64,000 nt of DNA from Lachnospiraceae bacterium. GTDB taxonomy: Bacteria > Bacillota > Clostridia > Lachnospirales > Lachnospiraceae. A program made the translations under genes and the position numbers. Shown piece after piece: positions 7,972 to 16,615 of the stretch. Each line of letters opens with the position of its first letter. The stretch's first letter is position 1. Location of the stretch: the NCBI GenBank assembly GCA_022763925.1, contig JALERW010000085.1:1-64000 (forward strand), given 5' to 3'. The notes under the pieces were generated by a model that saw only the letters and a list, made by a program, of their open reading frames with translations, made no database searches and was not told the origin of the DNA.

Positions 7972-9171
7972 CTACGCCTGCATTTCCAGAAATTTGCGGA
8001 TTCTCTTAAGTCCCTCCCGAAGGTCCTCCTCAGAAGCCGCATAGGAAATCCGGATAAAATCTCTGCAGGAATTTCCCAGTCCGACGGCCGGTACCGGTGC
8101 CACATATTCTTCCTCCAGAAGCCTCTGCGCAAATTCCTGCCCTGTAAATCCCAGCGCCGACACATCTGCCATCACGTAAAATGCCCCGAACGGTTTCACG
8201 TAAGTAATCCCCTCCAGTGTATCCAGCCCCTGAAGCAGCAGCCTTCTTCTCTTTGCAAAAGAGGCAAGCATCTCCTCCACCTCCGCCCTGGTCTCCGGAA
8301 GCAGCATGGAATCTGCCAGTCCCTTCTGGATAAAGGTGGGAGAACAGGTCGTCGAATACTGGTGCATCCGAAGCAGAGGGATACCCAGACGTCTGTCTGT
8401 CATGATATATCCAAGTCTCCATCCGGTCATGGCATATGTTTTGGAAAATCCGCTGATAATCAGGCTTCGTTCCTTCATTCCCGGGAACTCACAGATCGAA
8501 TAAAATTTTGCCCCGTCATAGGTCAGCCGGCTGTACATCTCATCCGAAATCACAAGAAGATTGTATTTTACCGCCAGTGCAGCCACCTCTTCCAGCACCT
8601 TTCTTGTATATACGGCGCCGGTGGGATTGTTGGGATTATTCAGAATAATCATCTTTGTTTTTTCCGTAATGTGTGCTTCCAGCTCCGCGGGATCGATCTG
8701 AAACCCATTCTCCTTCTTCAGAGGGATATCCACAAAAACGCCTCCGCAGAAGTTCACCAGATTTTTATAGCTCACAAAGGCCGGCGTAAAAATAATCACC
8801 TCATCCCCTTCATCCACAAAGGCCATAATGGCATTGTTGATCGCTTCTGCTCCGCTGGAAGTCACAAACACCTCGCTTTCCGGGTCATACAAAACACCGG
8901 AAGTCTCCTTCATCTGCCCGGAAAGAATCTTCCGAAGCTCCAAAAGTCCCCGATTGGAGCCGTAATGGGTATAATTTTCATCTATCGCCCGTTTGGCCGC
9001 CTCCTTGATAGCTTTCGGTGTATGAAAATTCGGCTCCCCGGCACTTAAGGGAATCACCTGCTTTCCCTGTGAACGCAGCTCTGCTGCGCGGTCCAGGATC
9101 GCCCGGATAGGCGAAGCAGCCACTCTCTGTATTCCTTTCGATCCCTGTGCAATATCATATTCCTTTTTCAT
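7972..9171 (-). CDS. Class I pyridoxal-phosphate aminotransferase (aspartate aminotransferase fold)
   Basis: 399 aa. The PLP lysine lies in SGFSKTYAMTGWRLGY, the cofactor-binding NNPNNPTG motif near 170-180 and the substrate-carboxylate Arg near the C-terminus (FIRISYA). ATG at 9171 is preceded by GAGGAGG, which decides the start over the ATG five codons earlier. The gene stops 15 bases before the AEC carrier. The specific amino acid cannot be read from the sequence. In this operon it could make or use the 2-oxo acid that the adjacent 2-hydroxyacid dehydrogenase handles. Confidence 0.85.
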   Translation of the reverse strand: MKKEYDIAQGSKGIQRVAASPIRAILDRAAELRSQGKQVIPLSAGEPNFHTPKAIKEAAKRAIDENYTHYGSNRGLLELRKILSGQMKETSGVLYDPESEVFVTSSGAEAINNAIMAFVDEGDEVIIFTPAFVSYKNLVNFCGGVFVDIPLKKENGFQIDPAELEAHITEKTKMIILNNPNNPTGAVYTRKVLEEVAALAVKYNLLVISDEMYSRLTYDGAKFYSICEFPGMKERSLIISGFSKTYAMTGWRLGYIMTDRRLGIPLLRMHQYSTTCSPTFIQKGLADSMLLPETRAEVEEMLASFAKRRRLLLQGLDTLEGITYVKPFGAFYVMADVSALGFTGQEFAQRLLEEEYVAPVPAVGLGNSCRDFIRISYAASEEDLREGLKRIRKFLEMQA

Positions 9172-9206
9172 ACGCTTCCTCCTCATCCTCTGCTGATTTA
9201 TCTGTG

Positions 9207-10193
9207 TCAGGTCAGCTCGTTTCTGCAGCTTCCCGTCATGGCATACTCCTTCAGATTTTCCAGTGTCACAAGAATCATGCTTTCAATGGCCTTATCTGTA
9301 TAAAAGCCCGTATGTGCCGTATATACGGCATTCTCCTGTTCCAGCAATTCCCGAAAAACCGGATCATACTGTTCCGCCTTCACATCCTTTTTCCTGAGGA
9401 ATGCTGCCTCCTCCTCATATACATCAAACCCGAAGCCTGCCACCTTTTTGGATTTCAGGTCCTTCAGCACCGCCCGGTGATCTACGAGGCCGCCTCTTGC
9501 GTTATTCACAATATAAACCCCATCCTTCATCTGCTCCAGCGCAGCTTCATCCAGCAGATGATAATTTTCTTCCGTCAGCGGACAATGCAAAAATACAATA
9601 TCCGAGGAAGAAAACAGCTCCTCCAGGGGCACATACTGTGCCATGCTCCGCGCCCGTTCATTCTCAAAAACATCATAAGCCAGCACCCGGCATCCGAAGC
9701 CTTTCAGAAAGGAAATGGTTTCACATCCGATTCGTCCGGTTCCGATCACCCCTGCCGTCATGGAATTCAGTTCTCTTCCCTGAATCCCCTCCAGGGTAAA
9801 ATTCCCCCCGGCAATCATCCGCTGCTGCTTTTTGGCATACCGAAGAATCGAAAGAGCCGTCAGAATCGCATGCTCCGAAATCGCCTTCGGCGAATAATAT
9901 GGAACATTTGCTCCTTTCAGCCCCTGTGCTCTCATGGCATTCAGATCCATATGGTCATAGCCTGCCGACCGGGTCACCACATATTTTACTCCGTTCTCCT
10001 TAAGTGCCCGGGCCACCTCTTCTGTAATTTTACACACAGTCAGAATCCAGACCGCCTCAAAGCCTTTTGTTTGAGATACGGTTTCCATGCTCAGAATTTC
10101 CCTGGCAAATACCGGTTCCACCGGATACTGATCCTGCACGGTATGATAAAATGCAATTTCATCCGGCTTTGCCCCGTAAATTCTTACCTTCAT
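9207..10193 (-). CDS. D-2-hydroxyacid dehydrogenase (D-lactate dehydrogenase / VanH-like)
   Basis: 328 aa. The family signatures are a GTGRIG Rossmann motif, the catalytic Arg in NNARGGLVD, Glu in DVYEEEAAF and His in YTAHTGFYTD. The His block with FYTD is typical of the D-lactate dehydrogenase/VanH branch. It has a strong GAAGGAGG site. It is one of three such dehydrogenases in the window (also 5117 and 37938) and the first gene after the hairpin at 10221. It would reduce a 2-oxo acid to the D-2-hydroxy acid and reoxidise NADH. Confidence 0.85.
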   Translation of the reverse strand: MKVRIYGAKPDEIAFYHTVQDQYPVEPVFAREILSMETVSQTKGFEAVWILTVCKITEEVARALKENGVKYVVTRSAGYDHMDLNAMRAQGLKGANVPYYSPKAISEHAILTALSILRYAKKQQRMIAGGNFTLEGIQGRELNSMTAGVIGTGRIGCETISFLKGFGCRVLAYDVFENERARSMAQYVPLEELFSSSDIVFLHCPLTEENYHLLDEAALEQMKDGVYIVNNARGGLVDHRAVLKDLKSKKVAGFGFDVYEEEAAFLRKKDVKAEQYDPVFRELLEQENAVYTAHTGFYTDKAIESMILVTLENLKEYAMTGSCRNELT

Positions 10194-10220
10194 CGCAATA
10201 CGCCTCCTTCGCCCTGTATC

Positions 10221-10254
10221 AAAAAGGGAGCCGTACCCTTTTGTACAGCTCCCT
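10221..10254 (-). terminator. Intrinsic terminator after lysA-like gene, directly before the next operon
   Basis: On the minus strand AGGGAGC-t-GTAC pairs with GTAC-g-GCTCCCT and runs into TTTTTG. Only about 28 bases separate the T-run from the start codon at 10193, too few for a promoter. Either readthrough feeds the next operon or the hairpin is an attenuator served by a promoter inside the end of the upstream gene. Confidence 0.75.
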
Positions 10255-10299
10255 TGCCCTGGTCATTATTTTCTGAACTTTTCTCTTAGATCCTGCCGA

Positions 10300-10326
10300 T
10301 CTATACCTGATATTTCGGTTCGTCAA
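10300..10326 (-). promoter_or_regulatory. Weak candidate promoter inside the 3' end of the lysA-like gene
   Basis: On the minus strand TTGACG (10321-10326) and TATAGA (10300-10305) lie 15 bases apart, a short spacer. It is the only reasonable promoter between the upstream gene and the operon beginning at 10193, and would place the hairpin at 10221-10254 in the leader. Confidence 0.3.
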
Positions 10327-11575
10327 ACAGTCCGGTAAAATCGAAGGTTGCAAAATAATCCTTCGGTGTCTCTGCCCGGCGGATCATCTGAACCGTGCCG
10401 TCTTCCTTAAGAAGCAGCTCTGCGGAACGCAGCTTGCCGTTGTAATTATATCCCATGGAGAAACCATGGGCGCCCGCATCATGGATGACCAGATAGTCAC
10501 CCATATCAATCTTCGGAAGCATCCGGTCGATGGCGAATTTATCATTATTCTCGCACAGACCGCCGGTCACATCATACATATGGTCACAGGGTTCATTCTC
10601 CTTGCCCAGAACCGTAATATGATGATATGCCCCGTAAATAGCCGGACGCATCAGATTCGCAGCGCAGGCATCACAGCCGATATATTCCTTGTAAATATGC
10701 TTCTCATGGATCGCCTTTGTCACCAGAACACCATAGGGTGCCAGAACATAACGGCCAAGCTCGGTAAAGATTGCCACATCATCCATGCCTGCTTTTACAA
10801 GAATGTCCTCATATGCCTCGCGGACACCCTCTCCGATCTTCAGAATATCATTCGGCTCCTTGTCCGGTGTATAAGGTATTCCCACCCCGCCGGAAAGATT
10901 GATAAACGCAATATGAACACCGGTCTCCTTCTGAAGCTCCACTGCTGTCTCAAACAGGATCCGTGCCAGCTTCGGATAATACTTGTTCGTCACGGTATTG
11001 CTTGCCAGGAAGGCATGAAGGCCGAAATGCTTTACCCCTTTAGCCTTCAGCTTCAGAAATGCCTCCGTCAGCTGCGCTCTCGTCATACCGTACTTGGCAT
11101 CCTCCGGGCTGTCCATAATCTGATTGTGAATCGCAAAGTCTCCGCCCGGATTATAGCGGCAGCACATGGTCTCCGGAAATTTTGCAATGCCTGCAAAAAA
11201 GTCAATATGGGTAATATCATCAAAATTAATGATGGCGCCCAGCTTTGCGGCCTTCTCAAAATCCTTTGCCGGTGTTACGTTGGAAGAAAACATGATATCA
11301 TGTCCCGTAATCCCCACTGCCTCGGACATCTGAAGCTCTGTATAGGAGGAGCAGTCGGCGCCTACCCCCTCTTCCTTCAAAAGCTTCATAATAAACGGAT
11401 TCGGGGTCGCTTTCACAGCGAAATATTCTTTATAGCCTTTATTCCAGGAAAATGCCTGCTGCAGCTGTCTCACATTTTCACGGATTCCCTTCTCATCATA
11501 CAGATAAAAGGGAGTCGGGTATGTTTTTGCTATTTCTTCTACCTGCTCTTTCGTTACAAAAGGTACTTTTTTCAT
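10301..11575 (-). CDS. lysA: Diaminopimelate decarboxylase-type PLP enzyme (alanine-racemase fold)
   Basis: 424 aa, the normal length. The PLP lysine is in YFAVKATPNP near residue 53. The C-terminal half has the dimer-site motif GLCENNDKF and the HDAGAHGFSMGYNYN block of the Orn/DAP/Arg decarboxylase family. It would make L-lysine from meso-diaminopimelate. It is flanked by a terminator and lacks other lysine genes, so it may be an isolated housekeeping gene. The GLCENND motif differs somewhat from the textbook CES motif, so another substrate such as a D-amino acid remains possible. The ribosome site is AGGAGGAGAACCT. Confidence 0.75.
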   Translation of the reverse strand: MKKVPFVTKEQVEEIAKTYPTPFYLYDEKGIRENVRQLQQAFSWNKGYKEYFAVKATPNPFIMKLLKEEGVGADCSSYTELQMSEAVGITGHDIMFSSNVTPAKDFEKAAKLGAIINFDDITHIDFFAGIAKFPETMCCRYNPGGDFAIHNQIMDSPEDAKYGMTRAQLTEAFLKLKAKGVKHFGLHAFLASNTVTNKYYPKLARILFETAVELQKETGVHIAFINLSGGVGIPYTPDKEPNDILKIGEGVREAYEDILVKAGMDDVAIFTELGRYVLAPYGVLVTKAIHEKHIYKEYIGCDACAANLMRPAIYGAYHHITVLGKENEPCDHMYDVTGGLCENNDKFAIDRMLPKIDMGDYLVIHDAGAHGFSMGYNYNGKLRSAELLLKEDGTVQMIRRAETPKDYFATFDFTGLFDEPKYQV

Positions 11576-11660
11576 AGGTTCTCCTCCTCAGTTTTCTGAC
11601 TTTTTATATCTTTTCATCCCTTTTGGGAAATTTTCTTCATATGTCCATCATTGTGGATGA

Positions 11661-13022
11661 TTATTCCTCTGTTGTCAATATTTTTTTCTCAAACTCCGTC
11701 TGCACCCGCTTCAGATAGCGTACGCACAGCGTCCCGTCATAGAAAAACATCAGGATCCATCCCACAATGACCGAGATGCAGACCCCGTAAATACCATGCT
11801 CCGGCACAAGCAGTATTGCCAGCGCACAGCGGGTAATGATCTGAAAAAAGGTGGCAAACATGGTGATCCGCACCTTTCCGACTCCGCGGAAGAATCCCTG
11901 CATAGCCGACATCATTGCACAGAACAGATAAAATACCGGCATAATGGTTATATAAGTCACTCCGATCTGTACTGCCCGGGTATTTTCAAGATCCACATAC
12001 AGCCCGATCAGCATCCGCGGCATGGCAAGCATCAAAATACCGCATACCACAATAAAGGCCACATTCATCTGTATCGTCCGCACCAGTCCCTTTTTCAGAC
12101 GTTCCGGCCGCTTCGCTCCCTTGTTCTGCCCTGCAAAGGTTGCGATGGCGTTTCCGGTTCCGTCAATAAATGCCATAATAAATGCCTCCAGGCGAATGGC
12201 CGCATTGTAGCCCGTGATCATATCGGTTCCATGGGCATTGATCGTGCTCTGTACAAGCAGACGGCCGAAATACAGGAAGGTCTGCTGCAGGGCAGACGCC
12301 CAGCTGAACACGATCGTATCCTTCAGCACGCGCTTTTCAAAAATGAACTCCCCTGTTCGAAGAGCAAGAACAGGGATCCTCCGGTAAATGTGCAGCACAC
12401 AGAGCAGGGAGGACAGCGCCTGGGCGATTACCGTAGCTACTGCGGCTCCCATTACTCCAAGAGAAGTATAGCGGATCAGTACGATATCCAGGAGCACATT
12501 GGTCACCGAAGAAATCACCAGAAAAACAAAGGCGGTCCTGGAATCTCCGATTGCCCGAAGCGCCGCTGCCAGATAATTATATAAGAAGGAAAAAAACAGC
12601 CCTGCAAATATCACTTTCAGATATCGGTCGGTATCCTCCATAATCTCAGCCGGTGTATTGGCCGCCGTCAGCATCAGCCGGGAACAGACAATGCAGATGG
12701 CTGACGCGGTCACGGTAAATGCAGTGCCGGCAATCAGTGCGGTAGAAAACTGTATTTTAAACATTTTCATGTCGCCTGCCCCAAAACGCTGAGCGAGAAG
12801 CACCCCCACCCCCATGGACAGTCCCACCAGGAAAAACAGTACCACTGACATGATCGGATTTGCCACGCTGACCGAGGCAAAGGCATCTTTTCCGATCATC
12901 TTTCCCACGATCATCGCATCCGCGGTATTATAAAGCTGCTGAAAAATATTTCCCATTATAATGGGCAGCGAGAAGTAAAAAATCTGGCGGCTGATATTTC
13001 CCTCCGTCATGTTATGCTCCAA
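11661..13022 (-). CDS. MATE-family multidrug/organic cation exporter
   Basis: 453 aa with twelve predicted membrane helices in two related halves, beginning with the MTEGNI... segment common in Firmicute MATE proteins. It would export cationic drugs or metabolites using Na+ or H+. The start is TTG at 13022 behind AAGGAAG; an ATG at 13010 behind TTGGAG is equally possible. It is transcribed divergently from the small membrane protein gene to its right. Confidence 0.9.
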   Translation of the reverse strand: MEHNMTEGNISRQIFYFSLPIIMGNIFQQLYNTADAMIVGKMIGKDAFASVSVANPIMSVVLFFLVGLSMGVGVLLAQRFGAGDMKMFKIQFSTALIAGTAFTVTASAICIVCSRLMLTAANTPAEIMEDTDRYLKVIFAGLFFSFLYNYLAAALRAIGDSRTAFVFLVISSVTNVLLDIVLIRYTSLGVMGAAVATVIAQALSSLLCVLHIYRRIPVLALRTGEFIFEKRVLKDTIVFSWASALQQTFLYFGRLLVQSTINAHGTDMITGYNAAIRLEAFIMAFIDGTGNAIATFAGQNKGAKRPERLKKGLVRTIQMNVAFIVVCGILMLAMPRMLIGLYVDLENTRAVQIGVTYITIMPVFYLFCAMMSAMQGFFRGVGKVRITMFATFFQIITRCALAILLVPEHGIYGVCISVIVGWILMFFYDGTLCVRYLKRVQTEFEKKILTTEE

Positions 13023-13155
13023 CTGTATCGCTTCCTTTTCTTCAATTTATGTATAGTTATATAGTATTTTTTTTCAAAACGCTAGTATATTCTTGACAGT
13101 CTTGGCAAATAGTATTTCTTTTTAGTACCACTATTACAATTCTGACAATTTTTCG

Positions 13156-13184
13156 TTGCATATTCGTATTATCTGATTTATAAT
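13156..13184 (+). promoter_or_regulatory. Sigma-A promoter for the small membrane protein gene
   Basis: TTGCAT (13156-13161) and TATAAT (13179-13184) are separated by 17 bases, about 35 bases before the start codon at 13223. The same 200-base gap holds a weaker minus-strand promoter for the MATE gene (TTGAAA, 16 bases, TATACA). Confidence 0.65.
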
Positions 13185-13222
13185 AGAAATGAATTTTCAT
13201 GCTGTCAACGGGGGGGAACGTT

Positions 13223-13672
13223 ATGTCTGGTAGAAGAAAAAAACATCGCGGAAGAGGAATGACGGTGGCAATGCTGATCATGCTTGCACTTATTATTGCT
13301 CTGCTTATTGCAATCGGTGTTCTTCTGCTGGGCAAATCCTCCGGGAATCCGCTGAAGACCGCAAAAGTCATGACAGAAACCTATCTGGATTCCTCCGGAT
13401 CTCCTGCCGGGGAACGCGCCTATATTCAGATCAGCAAAAGTGCCCTGAAGGAGACAACCGAAAAGCAGTTCCGAAGCTTTATGAACGACGTGGTGCTCGA
13501 TAAGGATTACACCCTTTTCACTATCGTTTGCGAAGACGGCACCGGCATTGTGATTGAACCCCAGGACGGTCCTTCTGTCACCTATGGATACATCAATCAG
13601 AATGGACAGATCACGGAGATTTTCGGCACCGTCACAGATAACGGCAGCTCTTATCAGTATCGGGCACAATAA
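13223..13672 (+). CDS. Hypothetical single-pass membrane protein
   Basis: 149 aa. A basic N-terminus (SGRRKKHRGRG) precedes one long hydrophobic helix at about 13-35, so the rest faces the outside. The outer part (about 110 aa) is small, polar and mixed alpha/beta, with no recognised domain. The ATG at 13223 follows GGGGGGAACGTT and replaces a frame eight codons longer. It lies 70 bases before the binding lipoprotein gene on the same strand and could share its transcript. Function unknown. Confidence 0.7.
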   Translation: MSGRRKKHRGRGMTVAMLIMLALIIALLIAIGVLLLGKSSGNPLKTAKVMTETYLDSSGSPAGERAYIQISKSALKETTEKQFRSFMNDVVLDKDYTLFTIVCEDGTGIVIEPQDGPSVTYGYINQNGQITEIFGTVTDNGSSYQYRAQ

Positions 13673-13743
13673 TTTCATATTTTTCTCACCATTTTCCTCC
13701 GAAGCAATATTATATATTGTGTTCATTTTTAGAGGAGGATTTT

Positions 13744-14754
13744 ATGAAAAAGTATATTGTATGCACCGTACTTATTCTTTGTATGACCGTCGCCCTGCTT
13801 TCAGGCTGCGGTTCCCGGGCCGCTTCAGAGGAGCTTACGAAGGTTACGCTCAATGAAGTGGCCCATTCTATTTTCTATGCTCCCCAATATGCAGCCATCG
13901 AACTTGGCTATTTTAAAGACGAAGGCATTGACCTTGAGCTTGTCACCGGCTTCGGAGCCGACAAAACATCTGCTGCGGTCCTTTCCGGAGAAGCGGATAT
14001 CGGTTTCATGGGATCAGAAAGCTCCATCTACATCTATAACGGGGATTCGGATGATATTCTCGTTAATTTCGCCCAGCTGACCCAGCGTGCCGGAAACTTC
14101 CTTGTGTCCAGAGAACCCATGGAGCAGTTCTCCTGGACGGATCTGAAGGGAAAGTCCGTACTCGGAGGCCGCAAGGGCGGCATGCCCGAAATGGTATTTG
14201 AATATATTCTGAAAAAGAACGGAATAGATCCGGTCAGTGATCTCTCCATTGATCAAAGCATTGATTTCGGTTCCACGGCTGCTGCTTTTTCCGGAGGCAA
14301 AGGTAACTTTACCGTAGAATTTGAGCCTTCCGCCACTGCTCTGGAGCAGGAACAGGCAGGATATGTTGTCGCTTCCCTCGGAGAAGCCTCCGGTTATGTT
14401 CCCTACACTGCCTACAGTGCCAAAACCAGTTATATGGAAGAGCATCCGGATATCCTTCAGGCATTTACCAATGCACTTCAGAAAGGAATGGATTATGTGA
14501 ACACTCATACACCGGAAGAGATTGCAAAGGTCATCCAGCCCCAGTTCTCTGAAACGGATCTCGCAACCATCACTGCCATTGTCACACGATACTATGACCA
14601 GAAAACCTGGAAAGAAAACCTGATCTTTGAAGAAAACAGCTTCCTTTTACTGGAAGATATCCTGGAAGAAGCAAAAGAGCTGAAAGCCAGAGTCCCTTAC
14701 GAGAAGCTGGTCACAACAGAATACGCCGAAAAAGCGGCCGCTGCCTCCCGATAG
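13744..14754 (+). CDS. Substrate-binding lipoprotein, NMT1/SsuA (nitrate-sulfonate-pyrimidine) type
   Basis: 336 aa. A lipoprotein signal ends in LLSGC. The body matches periplasmic binding proteins of the THI5/SsuA/TauA group: a VTLNEVAHSIFYAPQYAAIELGYF start and a GADKTSAAVLSGEADIGFMG segment. It would bind a small ligand such as a pyrimidine, sulfonate or thiamine precursor outside the membrane. No permease or ATPase gene lies beside it, and a strong terminator follows immediately, so it is an orphan that must use a transporter encoded elsewhere. Ribosome site AGAGGAGG. Confidence 0.85.
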   Translation: MKKYIVCTVLILCMTVALLSGCGSRAASEELTKVTLNEVAHSIFYAPQYAAIELGYFKDEGIDLELVTGFGADKTSAAVLSGEADIGFMGSESSIYIYNGDSDDILVNFAQLTQRAGNFLVSREPMEQFSWTDLKGKSVLGGRKGGMPEMVFEYILKKNGIDPVSDLSIDQSIDFGSTAAAFSGGKGNFTVEFEPSATALEQEQAGYVVASLGEASGYVPYTAYSAKTSYMEEHPDILQAFTNALQKGMDYVNTHTPEEIAKVIQPQFSETDLATITAIVTRYYDQKTWKENLIFEENSFLLLEDILEEAKELKARVPYEKLVTTEYAEKAAAASR

Positions 14755-14769
14755 TGCTTCCGGCCACAG

Positions 14770-14828
14770 AGCAGGCCGGCAATACCCAAAGCGGTATGCC
14801 GGCCTGCTCCTTATTGTTGTTTTTTTAT
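14770..14828 (+). terminator. Strong intrinsic terminator of the binding lipoprotein gene
   Basis: AGCAGGCCGGCA pairs perfectly with TGCCGGCCTGCT; the inner ATACC/GGTAT adds pairs. The T-rich tail ends in a run of seven T. It begins 15 bases after the stop codon. Confidence 0.9.
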
Positions 14829-14937
14829 TCTTTAATAAATTTTTTTATTTCTATTTCAATTTTTCAATATCCCTTTTCCTCGCATCATCCTTTTGTCAAG
14901 GCAAAAAAGAAATATTTTAATTTACCATATTCCCCTG

Positions 14938-15867
14938 TCAGGAAGGATGATCCTCCAAAAACTTATCAATCTCCTCCCGGGAGGGCATGGCGGGTGTTGT
15001 TCCCAGCCGCTGCACCGAAAGAGCTGCCAGAGCATTTGCAAACCGGGCTGACTCCCAGAGATCTTTCCCCTCAGCCAGCGCTGCCACCAGCCCTCCATTG
15101 AAGGCATCTCCTGCACCCGTCGTATCCACGGCCTTCACCCGGTAAGCCGGAAGGATCTCTCTTCGTTCTTTTTCCGCAATATAAACTCCACGTTCTCCAA
15201 GCGTAATCAGAACCTTCTTCACCCCACGCGCAAAAAACCAGTCCGCTGCCTCATCCGCATGTGCTTTGCTGTCGATGGGAATTCCGGTCAGGATCTGTGC
15301 TTCCACCTCATTGGGTGTAATCAGCTCAACATTCGCCAGTACACGATCGCTCACCGGCTGCACCGGAGCGGGATTCAAGATCACCTTCGTGTTGGTTTCC
15401 TTTGCCAGCTCTGCCAGCCGCTCCACGGCAGACACATTGGTTTCCAGCTGTGTCAGGACATAATCACATTCTTTAAGAAGCTCTCTCTGCGCCTCCACCT
15501 CCTCGTCTGTAATCGTACTGCAGGCTCCAAGAACCACAACAATCTCATTCTGGCTCGTTTTCTCATCCACCATAATGAGCGCAGCGCCCGTAGGAGCTGT
15601 CTCTGAATACAGAATCCGGTCCATGGGCATCCCAAGCTGACGCATAGTTCCCAGCGCAGTCTCTGCAAAGGCATCTCTTCCCAGCTTGGTCACCATCACC
15701 ACATCCGCTCCGGCCTTATGTGCCGCAACACACTGATTGAATCCCTTTCCTCCGGCTCCCATCCGGAACATGCTGCCCTTTACCGTTTCTCCCGGAACCG
15801 GAAGATGCGGCGTCCTTCCCATCAGATCTACCACAAAGCTTCCGAATACCATAATCTTTTTCTCCAT
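14938..15867 (-). CDS. rbsK: Ribokinase (PfkB family sugar kinase)
   Basis: 309 aa. The substrate-side GGKGFNQ motif near 40 is characteristic of ribokinase, and the ATP/anion-hole DTTGAGDAFNGG motif contains the catalytic Asp near 250. It phosphorylates D-ribose (or a deoxy-sugar) with ATP to the 5-phosphate. It stands alone, convergent with the lipoprotein gene; no ribose transporter is adjacent, though the galactose-type MglBAC importer lies 17 kb away. Confidence 0.88.
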   Translation of the reverse strand: MEKKIMVFGSFVVDLMGRTPHLPVPGETVKGSMFRMGAGGKGFNQCVAAHKAGADVVMVTKLGRDAFAETALGTMRQLGMPMDRILYSETAPTGAALIMVDEKTSQNEIVVVLGACSTITDEEVEAQRELLKECDYVLTQLETNVSAVERLAELAKETNTKVILNPAPVQPVSDRVLANVELITPNEVEAQILTGIPIDSKAHADEAADWFFARGVKKVLITLGERGVYIAEKERREILPAYRVKAVDTTGAGDAFNGGLVAALAEGKDLWESARFANALAALSVQRLGTTPAMPSREEIDKFLEDHPS

Positions 15868-15928
15868 GCCATTCCCCCGTTCTCTGCCTTTAACAGTTCA
15901 TAATCTACCTCTATTACAGCATATTTTC

Positions 15929-16351
15929 TCACTCAATGGCAATATATTTTTTCTTCTGCTCAATCTTTTTCATCGGGATTTTCGGGAATACCAGCCGAAG
16001 GACTCCGTCCTGATAAGCCGCCTTAATATCGTCCTGCTCCACCGCTTCTCCCACATAAAAGCTTCTCTGACAGGTTCCGTTATATCGTTCCCGGAAAATA
16101 TAGTCATCCCCCTCTTCCGACGGATCCAGCGGTCTTCTTTTTGCCGCAATGGTCAGATAGCCATCCGACAGCTCCGCTTTGATATCCTCCCTGGCATATC
16201 CGGGAAGATCGATATCCATGATATAGGTTCCGTCTTTCTCTTTTACATCCGTTTTCATCATGGCATTACTGAAATCTCTTCTTCCCCAGAATGGTGTATC
16301 TGAAAAATCATCAAACAATCCTACTCCAACGGTATTACTTGGTGCCAGCAT
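15929..16351 (-). CDS. Small heat-shock protein, Hsp20/alpha-crystallin family
   Basis: 140 aa. The alpha-crystallin domain (about 35-130) is clear: YIMDIDLPGYAREDIKAELSDG at its start, AYQDGVLRLVFPK near its end, and a C-terminal I-x-I-like tail (YIAIE). It is an ATP-independent holdase that keeps unfolded proteins soluble. ATG at 16351 follows AAGGAGGGATGCTTT, which replaces a frame 13 codons longer. A strong sigma-A promoter lies 30-60 bases upstream; no CIRCE element is visible. Confidence 0.9.
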   Translation of the reverse strand: MLAPSNTVGVGLFDDFSDTPFWGRRDFSNAMMKTDVKEKDGTYIMDIDLPGYAREDIKAELSDGYLTIAAKRRPLDPSEEGDDYIFRERYNGTCQRSFYVGEAVEQDDIKAAYQDGVLRLVFPKIPMKKIEQKKKYIAIE

Positions 16352-16380
16352 AAAGCATCCCTCCTTATTGTTCTGTCTGT

Positions 16381-16410
16381 AATATAACATGTATTTTTCT
16401 AAGCTGTCAA
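16381..16410 (-). promoter_or_regulatory. Sigma-A promoter of hsp20
   Basis: On the minus strand TTGACA (16405-16410) and TATATT (16381-16386) are separated by 18 bases. Neither a CIRCE inverted repeat nor a CtsR heptamer repeat was found close by, so the heat control, if any, is not evident. Confidence 0.7.
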
Positions 16411-16484
16411 TACAGCCAATACTGTTTTAATTTTTTGTTTATACTATTCTGCCGCCCGCACCCCATAAAAAAGTATACAGAAAA

Positions 16485-16506
16485 CCCCCGGCGGACAAAC
16501 CGGGGG
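16485..16506 (-). terminator. GC-rich terminator of the predicted small RNA
   Basis: Seven-base GC arms (CCCCCGG and CCGGGGG) surround an 8-base loop; on the minus strand TTTT-CT follows. No protein gene on the minus strand lies between here and the divergent symporter gene, so the terminator needs a non-coding transcript to act on. Confidence 0.75.
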
Positions 16507-16581
16507 CTCCTGCTTTGTATATACTAAACTAAGGGGATTAGATAAACGCTTGATTTTTTCCTGAATTTTCCTTTCAAAACG

Positions 16582-16615
16582 AAAAAAGACGTCTCTTATC
16601 AGTAAAGAAACGCCT
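16582..16615 (-). terminator. Promoter-proximal terminator hairpin in the small RNA
   Basis: On the minus strand AGGCGTTTCTT pairs with AAGAGACGTCT through G-U wobbles and is followed by TTTTTTC. It begins only about 10 bases after the predicted transcript start, so it would give a 40-nt RNA unless read through. In the other direction the wobbles become mismatches, so it is built for the minus strand. Confidence 0.65.

Noticed and set aside
16351..16480. CIRCE or CtsR operator at hsp20
   Set aside because: No TTAGCACTC/GAGTGCTAA pair and no GGTCAAA tandem heptamers were seen.
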